17,881 nt of DNA from NCBI GenBank assembly GCA_036377055.1, contig DASUZD010000207.1, positions 1 through 17,881 on the forward strand. Direction: 5' to 3'. Positions 6,742-13,478 of the stretch are shown in pieces. This DNA comes from DASUZD01 sp036377055 (GTDB lineage: Bacteria > Actinomycetota > Thermoleophilia > Gaiellales > Gaiellaceae). The position numbers and the translations under genes were made by a program. The notes below the pieces were generated by a model. That model searched no databases, was not told the DNA's origin, and saw only the letters and a program-made list of their open reading frames with translations. Numbering within the stretch: position 1 is the stretch's first letter; every line of letters starts with the position of its first letter.

Positions 6742-7626
6742 GTGGAAGCCATGGCCGAAGCGGCCTGGGACCTCGCCCACAAGCTCGTCCGGGAAGGGCT
6801 TCGGGACGACGCGATCCCGTCGCTCGCGCGGCTCGGCGAGCTCGGGCAGGTCGGCGACGTGCCCGCGCTGATCTCGGAGCTCGCACGCCAGCTCGCGCAG
6901 CCGGACCGCCACGAGCTCGCGGCGCGCGTCCGCGAGCACGCGTTCGAGCGTGAGGCGGTCGGCTTCGCGCCGCGCGAGATCGTGGCCGAGTTCATGCTCC
7001 TACGGCGCGTGCTGGCGCGGTTCGCGTCCGTTCACGACGCCGGCCTCGAGGATGCGATCGACCGGCTGACGGCGGATTGCGTGGTCGCCTACTTCGACCG
7101 CGTCACCGCCGAGCTCGCGCTGCGCGCCCGCCGCGACCCGCTGACCGAGCTCCTGAACCATCAGGCGTTCACGGACGAGCTCGAGCTGGAGTTCGAGCGC
7201 GCCCGCCGCTACGGCCACGGGCTCACGGTCGTGTTCTTCGACGTCGACGACTTCAAGCAGGTGAACGACACGTACGGCCATCCCGAGGGCGACCGCGTCC
7301 TTCGCCTCGTCGCCCACCTCGTGCGGGAGCGGCTGCGCCGGTCCGACCTCGCCGGGCGCATGGGCGGCGACGAGTTTGCGGTCGTGCTGCTCGAGAGCGA
7401 CGCGGAGGCCGGCGGCGGGTTCCTGGCCCGGATCGACGACGGGATCGACGAGGCCGTCTCGCGCGGCGACCTCCCCGCCGGCTTCTCGATCAGCCCGGGG
7501 ATCGCGCACTACCCGACGGACGCCGACTCGGCCGCGACGCTCTACAAGCTCGCGGACGTGCGGCTGTACGAGGCGAAGCGCGCGAAGCAAGGTCGCGCAG
7601 TTGATTCTTCGCCGAGGCCGGAGTAG
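6742..7626 (+). CDS. Diguanylate cyclase with RsbRD-like N-terminal domain
   Basis: This predicted cytoplasmic protein of 294 residues makes c-di-GMP from two GTP. The C-terminal GGDEF domain (about 130-285) has RDPLTELLNHQAF, FFDVDDFKQVNDTYGHPEGD and the active-site loop GRMGGDEFAV (GGDEF at 208-212). An inhibitory I-site RRSD (199-202) lies five residues ahead of GGDEF, so product feedback is likely. The N-terminal ~120 residues are helical, with REHAFEREAVGFAPREIVAEFMLLRRVL, which resembles the RsbRD/RsbT co-antagonist N-terminal (sensor kinase-associated) family; this part is less certain. There is no membrane segment. The start is GTG 6742 (or ATG 6751), since a -10 box stands directly before it; an ATG at 6592 would add a long low-complexity tail reaching into the rpsB control region. 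Confidence 0.9.
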   Translation: MEAMAEAAWDLAHKLVREGLRDDAIPSLARLGELGQVGDVPALISELARQLAQPDRHELAARVREHAFEREAVGFAPREIVAEFMLLRRVLARFASVHDAGLEDAIDRLTADCVVAYFDRVTAELALRARRDPLTELLNHQAFTDELELEFERARRYGHGLTVVFFDVDDFKQVNDTYGHPEGDRVLRLVAHLVRERLRRSDLAGRMGGDEFAVVLLESDAEAGGGFLARIDDGIDEAVSRGDLPAGFSISPGIAHYPTDADSAATLYKLADVRLYEAKRAKQGRAVDSSPRPE

Positions 7627-7722
7627 CTTGGCGGAATCGCCCAAACGTCCTCGAGTCAGCGACGCGAATCCGCCGCCGAGCAGCGCCCTCCGAATCGTTT
7701 CGGCGCGCTCGACAGCGTCCCC

Positions 7723-9180
7723 GTGCCCGTCGTGCACCTCGCGACCGCCACGCCCAAGCAGATCGCCAGCGCCGGTCGCGTCTCGGCGAAGGTCGCGCAG
7801 CAGGTCGCGAGGGGGCGCAAGGCGAGGCCGCTTCGCTCGCCGGACGATCTCCTAGCGCTCGGTCTGCCGTTCGGCCAGCTCGAGAAGCTGCGACGGGTGG
7901 CGCTGCTCGAGGCGGACTCTCGGCTCGTGATCACCGACGTCGTGCCGCCGCGGCCGATCATGAGCGAGAAGCCGTTCGTCGTCCGGGTGTCGTTCGCCGG
8001 CGGCGGCGAATCCCGGCCTCGCCTCGCGAGCGCTCGCGTGTCGTGGGCAGGCGAGCCGTTCGTCGTCGAGCACCTCGTCGAGGCCGCCGATGCGAAGCGC
8101 GGCGCCGTCGACGTCCGCTTCGGCGCCGGTCAGACCCTGCCCGCTGGCCCGGCTCGCTTCGACGTCGATCTCTTCGGCGAGGGCGGCGCTCAGGCGAGCT
8201 TCCGCGTCACGTGCCTCGTCTTCCCGTCGAACCCGCTCAGCGTCAGCCTCTCGCCCAACGCGCACTTCGTGACCGGCACCTTCAGCGCGCGCGGCGTGCG
8301 GGATGGCGCTAACTACACGACCTCGATCAACGTGACCGTCGCGAACGGCGACTCCAGCTCCGTGGCGATGACGGGCGGCTTCACGTGGAAGTTCTGGGAC
8401 GGAGGCGTCGGCGGGTCGCTCGTCGAGCAGGGAACCGGGTCGTTCGGGTCGTTCTCCGTCGCCGCCCACGGCTCCTGGGGCGGCTGGATCACGTTCACGT
8501 CACCGCCCGGAAGCGGAATCTTCAACAAGTACGACGGCCGCGAGGACATGACGATCGAGATCATCATGAACCGCTCCGGCGGTGGGACGGTCTCGGGGAC
8601 GATCACCTGCCGGACGATGTTCCGTTTCGGGCTCAACATCACGCGCGTCGACGCGGAGAACTGGACGACTCAGGAGCGGCAGGATCTGATCGACGCCACC
8701 TTCACCACCCGCTCGATCTACGAGCACCGAGACGTCACGCACGACATCGACCGGCGGCTCATCCACTCGGCCGACTCGGGAAGCTTCGGCGTCATCAACT
8801 CCGAGTCCGAGGCCCGCGACCTCTTCGAGCAGTGGTCGGGACCGGGCAACAACATCGACGTCTTCATCGTCCAGAACATCGTCGGCACCGGCTTCGACGG
8901 CCTCGCCGGCGACATCCCCGGTCCCACGTCGCACTCGGGGCGCTCGAGCGGCGTCGTCGCGTCGAAGAGCGGCTTCGTCGACGGCAACGGCCAGAAGCGG
9001 CTTCACATCGCGTACCTCGGGATGCTCATCGGACACGAGGTCGGTCACTACCTCGGCTTGGCCCACGTGAGCGAGGCGGGGAATCTGATGCTCCCGTCGA
9101 GCGGCGAAACGGACACCCACCTCAACTACGATCCTCAGTACCGGACGATCATCCGGTTCGGCTGGATGAGGATCGACTGA
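7723..9180 (+). CDS. Metzincin-type zinc metalloprotease with helix-hairpin-helix-like N-terminus
   Basis: This 485-residue predicted zinc peptidase carries the extended motif HEVGHYLGLAH (His438, Glu439, His442, His448) and a Met-turn candidate Met456 in GNLM, the hallmark of metzincins. The protease domain spans about 305-485. Before it lie two beta-rich, Gly/Ser/Thr-rich segments (about 65-170 and 175-300) that look like immunoglobulin-type or jelly-roll domains. The first ~60 residues (VHLATATPKQIASAGRVSAK, then RSPDDLLAL) resemble a ComEA-type helix-hairpin-helix, usually a DNA-binding or protein-docking fold. No signal peptide or membrane segment is visible from GTG 7723, and no ATG/GTG exists further upstream in frame before the previous stop. 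It is followed 8 bases later by a HEAT-like gene, probably in one operon. Substrate and location are unknown. Confidence 0.85.
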   Translation: MPVVHLATATPKQIASAGRVSAKVAQQVARGRKARPLRSPDDLLALGLPFGQLEKLRRVALLEADSRLVITDVVPPRPIMSEKPFVVRVSFAGGGESRPRLASARVSWAGEPFVVEHLVEAADAKRGAVDVRFGAGQTLPAGPARFDVDLFGEGGAQASFRVTCLVFPSNPLSVSLSPNAHFVTGTFSARGVRDGANYTTSINVTVANGDSSSVAMTGGFTWKFWDGGVGGSLVEQGTGSFGSFSVAAHGSWGGWITFTSPPGSGIFNKYDGREDMTIEIIMNRSGGGTVSGTITCRTMFRFGLNITRVDAENWTTQERQDLIDATFTTRSIYEHRDVTHDIDRRLIHSADSGSFGVINSESEARDLFEQWSGPGNNIDVFIVQNIVGTGFDGLAGDIPGPTSHSGRSSGVVASKSGFVDGNGQKRLHIAYLGMLIGHEVGHYLGLAHVSEAGNLMLPSSGETDTHLNYDPQYRTIIRFGWMRID

Positions 9181-9184
9181 GGAG
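9179..9184 (+). promoter_or_regulatory. Shine-Dalgarno for the HEAT-like gene, overlapping the protease stop
   Basis: GAGGAG begins within the TGA of the protease gene and stands 4 bases before GTG 9189. This ties translation of the two genes together. Confidence 0.65.
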
Positions 9185-9188
9185 CAGC

Positions 9189-9818
9189 GTGCCAGAGCGT
9201 CCCGAGGACGGATTCAAGCTCAACGAGCCGGCGCCGAGGATCCGCGGGGGCGCGACGCGGAAGTCGGTGCGCGTCCCGCGGCGCGAGCTGCCACAGGTCG
9301 CCCAGCGCGAGCGCCTGAACGCGATCCTCCTGGCGCACGATCCCGACGTCGCGGAGGAGAACCGGGCGAAGCTCAAGGAAGCGGACTTCGCGATGCTCCG
9401 CCAGGTCGCGCAGGAGGGCGCCCTCGCCGGGACGCCGCCGGCGCTCCGCCAGAACGCGATCGCGCTCCTCGCGGAGCGCCCGACCCCGGACAACCTCGAC
9501 GTGCTGACGCACCTTGCGCGGACGGGCGACGACCTCTACGTGCGGGGGGCGGCCCTGGCAGCCCTCGGGAAGACCGGACTGCGGCTCGCGGCGCCGATCC
9601 TCGCCGAGGGCCTCGCCGCAAGAGATCCCATCGAGGCTGCGTCGGCCGAGCACGGCGTCGTCGCGCTTGGAAAGGCGCTCGGCGAGGGCGGCCTGCGCGC
9701 TGCTTTCCACGGCGAGAAGCGGAAGGCTGTGCTCGACCGGCTCGAGCGCGCGATCCAGCGCATCGAGCCGCGCGGGGAGCGAGCGGCCAAACCCCGCGCT
9801 ACCGCAGGCGACGCGTAG
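9189..9818 (+). CDS. HEAT-repeat-like protein coupled to the metzincin gene
   Basis: This 209-residue soluble protein has a basic N-terminal tail (to about residue 40: PRIRGGATRKSVRVPRREL), a helical middle, and at least two HEAT-like helical pairs (about 84-165). These include LRQNAIALLAERPTPDNLDV, LYVRGAALAALGKTGLRLAA, and a degenerate third pair with AEHGVVALGKALG. The C-terminus is again charged. HEAT repeats are protein-binding scaffolds; no enzymatic motif is visible. The start is GTG 9189 with GAGGAG ahead, 8 bases after the protease stop, so it is almost certainly co-translated with it. It could act as an adaptor, inhibitor or substrate of the protease; that is inference from position alone. 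Confidence 0.75.
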   Translation: MPERPEDGFKLNEPAPRIRGGATRKSVRVPRRELPQVAQRERLNAILLAHDPDVAEENRAKLKEADFAMLRQVAQEGALAGTPPALRQNAIALLAERPTPDNLDVLTHLARTGDDLYVRGAALAALGKTGLRLAAPILAEGLAARDPIEAASAEHGVVALGKALGEGGLRAAFHGEKRKAVLDRLERAIQRIEPRGERAAKPRATAGDA

Positions 9819-9894
9819 ACCGCGACCGGTCCCGCCGTCTCTAGTCCACGCGAGGCGTGGGTTAAAGAGCCAATTGACGAACCGGTGTCGCGGT
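9819..9894 (+). promoter_or_regulatory. Nested dyad symmetry overlapping a promoter
   Basis: An outer inverted repeat (ACCGCGACCGGT at 9819-9830, and ACCGGTGTCGCGGT at 9881-9894, differing by a 2-base insertion) encloses an inner hairpin (CCACGC 9846-9851, loop GAG, GCGTGG 9855-9860). The TTGACG box at 9874-9879 lies inside the right half. It may be an operator/cruciform controlling the next gene, or a stem-loop ending the upstream transcript; no U tract supports the latter. Confidence 0.45.
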
Positions 9895-9902
9895 GCCACG
9901 AT
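9874..9902 (+). promoter_or_regulatory. Promoter of the small secreted protein gene, leaderless type
   Basis: TTGACG (9874-9879), 17 bases, then CACGAT (9897-9902), then 6 bases to GTG 9909. The -35 is good, the -10 is weak, and the start codon falls at the expected transcription start. No Shine-Dalgarno precedes the GTG. Confidence 0.5.
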
Positions 9903-9908
9903 CGGCGC

Positions 9909-10283
9909 GTGCGAATGAGGAACCTGCTCATCGTCCTGACCGCCCTCACCACGGGCGCCGTCTGCGTCGCCGGATCTGCGGTCCCGGCCGACCGGCGCGC
10001 GACCGACGGGATCGTCTACGCGGGGCCGAAGACCTGGCTGCCCGGGTGGGACGGCCAGCTCGGGTTCGGCACGTACTACCGGATCACGAACGCCTTCGAG
10101 AACCGGAGCACCCTCAGCTGGGCCCGCGTCGCGTACATCCTCGAGACCGGCTCGTGGACGTGCAGCTTGACGAGCTATTCGACGCTCACCGGCTGCGCGG
10201 ACTCCGACACGCGGAGGCGCAAGGCCTACTGCAAGAACAACGACGTCATCGCCTACATCGGCCAATGCCGCGTCCATTCCTGA
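9909..10283 (+). CDS. Small secreted four-cysteine protein, function unknown
   Basis: This 124-residue protein begins with a Sec-type signal peptide (positive RMRN, hydrophobic core LLIVLTALTTGAVCVAG, likely cleavage near AVPA). The mature part has aromatic and Gly-rich segments (KTWLPGWDGQLGFGTYYRIT) and four cysteines (in SWTCS, LTGCAD, KAYCKN and GQCRV), all in the last third, allowing two disulfides. I do not recognise a family. The start is GTG 9909 (ATG 9915 is the alternative) because a promoter places the transcript end there. The 3' end overlaps the next gene by 19 bases in another frame, so the two are likely co-expressed. Confidence 0.65.
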   Translation: MRMRNLLIVLTALTTGAVCVAGSAVPADRRATDGIVYAGPKTWLPGWDGQLGFGTYYRITNAFENRSTLSWARVAYILETGSWTCSLTSYSTLTGCADSDTRRRKAYCKNNDVIAYIGQCRVHS

Positions 10284-10840
10284 GCTTCCTTGCCGCGCTG
10301 GCGGCTGCGATCGCGGCGACCCCGTTGGCGTCCGCGAGTCGTCCCGTGGCTGCGACGCGCGCGCTTCCTGCCTTCACGCGAGCACGCACGGCTGCGGATC
10401 GCATTCCGGCGTCGGTCGCTCGCCGCGCGGCCACCCCGCTGCGGCTCTCGGCGAGCCGCCGCATCGCCGCTCGTGCCGGAAGGCGTCTCTACGTGGCGCC
10501 GAGCCTGACTGGCGAGCTCGTCTGCCTCGTCTCGTCGTCGCCGGACGGAGAGGTCGGCACCGCGTGCAACCCGCCCGCGACGTTCACGGAGCGCGTCGGG
10601 TTCGCGGTCCTGATCCGCGACAGCGGACCCGGCACGCCGCCGACGAGCGTTCTGGCGGCCGCGAACGCACGCGTCCGCGGGCTCGTGCTCGGCTTCGAGT
10701 CGACCAGCCGCCGGCTGACCCCGAACGCGGACGGCGGCGTCGCTTACACGCCGGCAGCGGCCGACGGGCGGCTCGTCTCGATCGCGTCCGTCGACGCGTC
10801 GGGTAAGCGGATCGGGATACTCCGAATCCCGCGCGACTAG
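10265..10840 (+). CDS. Secreted protein of unknown function
   Basis: This 191-residue protein has a signal peptide (PRPFLSFLAALAAAIAATPLASA) followed by an Ala/Arg-rich stretch. A compact beta-rich domain from about residue 75 contains LYVAPSLTGELVCLVSS, a second cysteine in GTACNPP, FAVLIRDS, VRGLVLGF, and ends in KRIGILRIPRD. The two cysteines probably form a disulfide. No enzymatic motif is visible; it resembles small export-targeted proteins common in deep actinobacteria, from memory only. The ATG at 10265 is inside the end of the four-cysteine gene (19-base overlap). Its TAG stop shares the palindrome CTAG with the stop of the convergent rluD. Confidence 0.68.
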   Translation: MPRPFLSFLAALAAAIAATPLASASRPVAATRALPAFTRARTAADRIPASVARRAATPLRLSASRRIAARAGRRLYVAPSLTGELVCLVSSSPDGEVGTACNPPATFTERVGFAVLIRDSGPGTPPTSVLAAANARVRGLVLGFESTSRRLTPNADGGVAYTPAAADGRLVSIASVDASGKRIGILRIPRD

Positions 10841-11727
10841 CCCTCGCGCGCCCGCTCGAGCGCTGCGGCGAGGTCCGGCGGCAGCGGCGACTCGGCCTCG
10901 ACTCGCTCGCTCGTGAACGGGTGCGGGAAAGCAAGGCGTGCCGCGTGCAGGAACTGGCGCTCCAGCCCGAGTTCGCCGGGCCGGCCGTAGACGGGATCGC
11001 CGGCGACCGGCAGGTCGATCGCCGCGAGATGGACGCGGATCTGGTGGGTCCGCCCCGTCTCCAGGCGCACGTCGAGAAGCGCGTGGCGCGGCAGCAGCTC
11101 GACCAGCTCGAAGTGCGTGATCGCGTCGCGCGGGGTCGCAGTGTCGAGCGAATGGCGGGTCGGATCCTGGCGGTCGCGGCCGATCGGCGCCTCGATCCGC
11201 CCTGCCCGCGAGCGCGGCCGCCCGGCGACGAGCGCGAGGTAGCGGCGGTCGACCTCGCGCCGCCGGATCAGCGCCTGGAGCCGGCGGTGCGCCTCGGGCG
11301 AGCGCGCGACGACCATCAACCCCGAGGTGTCGCGGTCGAGCCGGTGCACGATCCCGGGTCGCTCGGGCTCCTCGCCGCCTGCGACGGCGTGTCCAAGCAG
11401 GCCGTGCATGAGCGTGCCAGTCGCGTGGCCGGGCGCCGGATGGACGACGAGACCTGCGGGCTTGTCCACGACGAGCAGGTGGTCGTCCTCGTACGCGACG
11501 CGAAGCTCCATCGCCTCCGGCTCGAGGCCGCTCGCGGCCGGCGCCGGCGGCTCGAGCTCCACCCGCTCGCCGCCCCGCAGGCGGTGGCTCTTCGATCGAG
11601 GGGCGCCGTCGACGAGCACCTCGCCGCGTTCGAGCAGCCGCTCGGCAGCCGCGCGCGAACCGACCTCCGCTAGTCCGGAGAGGAAGCGGTCGAGCCGCTC
11701 CCCCGCCGCCTCGTCAGGAACGCGCAG
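10837..11727 (-). CDS. rluD: Ribosomal large-subunit pseudouridine synthase, RluA/RluD family
   Basis: RluD-type enzymes isomerise uridines of 23S rRNA (helix 69 in E. coli). The protein has an N-terminal S4 RNA-binding domain (GERLDRFLSGLAEVGSRAAA, then LLERGEVLVDG). The catalytic domain has DKPAGLVVHP, GIVHRLDRDTSGLMVVAR (catalytic Asp about residue 131), ETGRTHQIRVHL and GDPVYG. The S4 domain runs upstream of the first GTG (11619), but the open frame back to the in-frame stop at 11740-11742 has no ATG, GTG or TTG. The best candidate is CTG at 11727, overlapping the lspA end by 14 bases. The start is therefore uncertain, and a sequencing indel or rare start codon is possible. The exact target uridine cannot be read from the sequence. 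Confidence 0.9.
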   Translation of the reverse strand: MRVPDEAAGERLDRFLSGLAEVGSRAAAERLLERGEVLVDGAPRSKSHRLRGGERVELEPPAPAASGLEPEAMELRVAYEDDHLLVVDKPAGLVVHPAPGHATGTLMHGLLGHAVAGGEEPERPGIVHRLDRDTSGLMVVARSPEAHRRLQALIRRREVDRRYLALVAGRPRSRAGRIEAPIGRDRQDPTRHSLDTATPRDAITHFELVELLPRHALLDVRLETGRTHQIRVHLAAIDLPVAGDPVYGRPGELGLERQFLHAARLAFPHPFTSERVEAESPLPPDLAAALERAREG

Positions 11728-12307
11728 CCGGAGCGTCGGTCACGCGCCGCGGCCGGCGCGGGTGGCGGTCGGCGGCGACGAGCGTCGCGAGCAGGATCGC
11801 CACGCCGACGACGATGAAGCTGTCGGCGAGGTTGAAGGCCGGCCAGAAGCGCAGGTCGAGGAAATCCGTGACGTGGCCGAGCCGGACGCGGTCGATCAGG
11901 TTCGAGAGGCTGCCTCCGATGACGAGCCCGAGCGAGACCGGCAGCACGGGGTGCCGCGACCCCGACCGCGCGAAGAACGCCAGCATCCACGCGACGGCCA
12001 TCCCGGTCAGGACGATCACGATCGGCGTCGCGCTCGAGAAGAGGCCGAACGCGATGCCGGAGTTCTGGACGTGGTGGATCGAGAGCGGCCCGACCACGCG
12101 CACCTCGTCGTCGAGCGCGAGCCGGCTCGAGACGAGCTGCTTCGTCAGCTGGTCGGCCACCAATGCGGCGACGGCGATCGTGCCGAGGCCGATCCACTGC
12201 GGGACGCTGGCCGCAAGCGACCGCTCGGCGACCGAGACCGGCGTCAGCCCGTCGGTCGTCGAGCCGACGCGGACGTCGGCGATTCGCGGCGCCGGCTCGC
12301 TGCTCAA
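11714..12307 (-). CDS. lspA: Lipoprotein signal peptidase (signal peptidase II)
   Basis: LspA is a membrane aspartyl protease that removes signal peptides from diacylated prolipoproteins. The 197-residue protein has four hydrophobic segments (starting about residues 39, 95, 121 and 158) and both catalytic aspartates, Asp139 in GGSLSNLIDRV and Asp162 in FNLADSF. The conserved VQNSGIAFGLF is at 80-90. The TTG at 12307 is taken as start because it overlaps the TGA of the upstream zinc-finger gene (TTGA) and no ATG/GTG occurs before the first membrane helix. This gives an unusually long ~38-residue polar N-terminus. The gene sits between the TraR/DksA-like gene and rluD, the usual actinobacterial order. 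Confidence 0.94.
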   Translation of the reverse strand: MSSEPAPRIADVRVGSTTDGLTPVSVAERSLAASVPQWIGLGTIAVAALVADQLTKQLVSSRLALDDEVRVVGPLSIHHVQNSGIAFGLFSSATPIVIVLTGMAVAWMLAFFARSGSRHPVLPVSLGLVIGGSLSNLIDRVRLGHVTDFLDLRFWPAFNLADSFIVVGVAILLATLVAADRHPRRPRRVTDAPAARS

Positions 12308-12675
12308 AAGCGCTCCCCGCGGCGCTTGCAGTCGATGCACTCGGTCGCCCACGGCACCGCCTCGAGCCGCTCCTCCGCGATCGTGCCGCCGCAGCTCCCG
12401 CACCGGCCGTAGCTCCCGTCCTCGATGCGTGCAAGCGCGCCTTCGATCGAGATGAGCACATGGCCGGAGTTCTCTTCCAGCGTGTAGTCGATCTCGCGGT
12501 CGAGGGTGACGGAGGCGGTCTCGGCGAGGTGGTTGTCGGTCGCGCCGACGATCTCCTCGGTCTCGTCCTCGATCGTCCCCGGGTTCTCCTCGTGCAGGTA
12601 GCTGATCGCCGCCACAACCCGTAGGCGCTCCTCTTCGAGCATCGAGCGGAAGCGATCTCCGTCGAGTGACGTCAC
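12304..12675 (-). CDS. TraR/DksA-type C4 zinc-finger protein
   Basis: This 123-residue protein has a helical, acidic N-terminal part (LEEERLRVVAAISYLHEENP) and a C-terminal four-cysteine zinc finger: Cys92 and Cys95 (RCGSCGG), Cys113 and Cys116 (ECIDCKR). The segment ARIEDGSYGRCGSCG is typical of the DksA/TraR family. Relatives bind RNA polymerase through the secondary channel or have unknown roles. The tip residues of true DksA cannot be confirmed here, so I give no dksA symbol. It starts at GTG 12675 inside the palindrome GTGACGTCAC, overlapping the DUF167 stop (GTGA), and its stop overlaps the lspA start. A gene of this type next to lspA is common in actinobacteria. Confidence 0.9.
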   Translation of the reverse strand: MTSLDGDRFRSMLEEERLRVVAAISYLHEENPGTIEDETEEIVGATDNHLAETASVTLDREIDYTLEENSGHVLISIEGALARIEDGSYGRCGSCGGTIAEERLEAVPWATECIDCKRRGERF

Positions 12676-12968
12676 GCGCGCCGCCTCCTTCCTTCCGCCG
12701 ACGCGAGGCGCCGGTCGGTCTCCGCAGGGTCGAGCCCGACGAGCTCGACGACCTTGTCCCGGCCCCCGTGTCCTGCGACCAGCGCGACGCGAGCCCGCGG
12801 CACGGCCAGGGTCGTGGCGAGCAGCCGGAGCACCGCCTCGTTCGCCTTGCCGTCGGCGGGCGGCGCCGCGACCCGCACCTTCCAGGCGTCGCCGTGGCGC
12901 CCCGCCACCTCCGTCCTCCGCGCGCCCGGGGAGACGCGCACGCGTAGACGGGTGGTGGACGCCTCCAT
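12672..12968 (-). CDS. DUF167 / YggU family protein
   Basis: This is a 98-residue conserved small protein of unknown biochemical function. Family features are LRVRVSPGARRTEV (about 8-21), WKVRVAAPPADGKANEAVLRLLA (29-51) and the VALVAGHGGRDKVVEL segment. The ATG at 12968 is preferred over an in-frame ATG-like start 11 codons upstream, because TATACT ends 7 bases before 12968 and the protein then starts at the usual family position. It lies 43 bases after divIVA and overlaps the next gene by 4 bases, so it heads a short DUF167-zinc finger-lspA-rluD transcript while possibly also receiving read-through from the division cluster. Confidence 0.88.
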   Translation of the reverse strand: MEASTTRLRVRVSPGARRTEVAGRHGDAWKVRVAAPPADGKANEAVLRLLATTLAVPRARVALVAGHGGRDKVVELVGLDPAETDRRLASAEGRRRRA

Positions 12969-12975
12969 ACGCCGC

Positions 12976-12981
12976 AGTATA
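12976..12981 (-). promoter_or_regulatory. -10 box of a leaderless DUF167-lspA-rluD transcript
   Basis: Minus strand TATACT is followed by 7 bases and ATG 12968, with no Shine-Dalgarno. It is the best -10 match in the window. A -35 is not clear (ATTTGA about 16 bases upstream is a weak candidate). Confidence 0.6.
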
Positions 12982-13010
12982 GGCGCCGCGATTCGCCTCA
13001 AATCGGCCTT

Positions 13011-13466
13011 TCAGGCGGCCTCGGCCTCGGGCGGCTCGTCCTCTCCGAGCTCCTCCTCGGTGTGCGCCTCGATCGTGGCAAGCGCGGCCCGAAGGAGCGC
13101 CCGCACGCGGCTGGAGTCGGCCCGAAGGCGCTCGTTGTCGGCGATCGCCTGGCGCGTGATCGCGCGCGCCTCCGAGTGCGCCTCGCCGACGATCAGCTCG
13201 GCCTCGCGCCGGGCCTGGTCCTTCAGCTCGCCGGCGGTCCGCTCCGCGGAGACGAGGGTCGCCCGAAGCAGCGCCTCGAGCTCGCGGTAGCGCACGAGGT
13301 CGGCCTCGAGCTGCTCGACCTTGTCGGCGAGGTCGGCACGCTCGCGCCAGACGTCCTCGAAGCTCGCGACGATCTCGTCGAGGAGGCGATCGGTCCCGGA
13401 CCGGCTGTAGCCAAAGACGCCGCGGCCGATCTTGACGTGTCTGATTTCGACGGGTGTGAGTGCCAT
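13011..13466 (-). CDS. DivIVA-domain cell division / polar growth protein
   Basis: DivIVA proteins are coiled coils that bind curved membrane at poles and septa; in actinobacteria they steer polar growth. The 151-residue protein has the N-terminal lipid-binding region (MALTPVEIRHVKIGRGVFGY, then SGTDRLLDEIVASFEDVW) and a long coiled coil (about 43-130). It ends in an acidic tail (EEELGEDEPPEAEAA). The GYDxxEVDxFL core of the family reads GYSRSGTDRLL here, so it is a divergent member. A textbook Shine-Dalgarno (AGGAGGT, 13472-13478) overlaps the yggT stop, linking the two genes. It is much shorter than mycobacterial Wag31, so I leave the symbol blank. Confidence 0.9.
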   Translation of the reverse strand: MALTPVEIRHVKIGRGVFGYSRSGTDRLLDEIVASFEDVWRERADLADKVEQLEADLVRYRELEALLRATLVSAERTAGELKDQARREAELIVGEAHSEARAITRQAIADNERLRADSSRVRALLRAALATIEAHTEEELGEDEPPEAEAA

Positions 13467-13471
13467 GACGT

Positions 13472-13478
13472 ACCTCCT
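13472..13478 (-). promoter_or_regulatory. Strong Shine-Dalgarno of divIVA overlapping yggT stop
   Basis: Minus strand AGGAGGT stands 5 bases before ATG 13466; its first bases belong to the yggT TAG. It is among the strongest ribosome-binding sites in the window. Confidence 0.8.

Noticed and set aside
7627..7722. Possible short gene or RNA between the GGDEF and protease genes
   Set aside because: The 96 bases show no start codon in the protease frame, no convincing promoter, hairpin or conserved RNA feature; I see nothing definable.
12661..12680. GTGACGTCAC palindrome as a regulator binding site
   Set aside because: It lies across the start of the zinc-finger gene and the stop of DUF167, so coding constraint (GTGA overlap) explains much of it; there is no second copy in the window.
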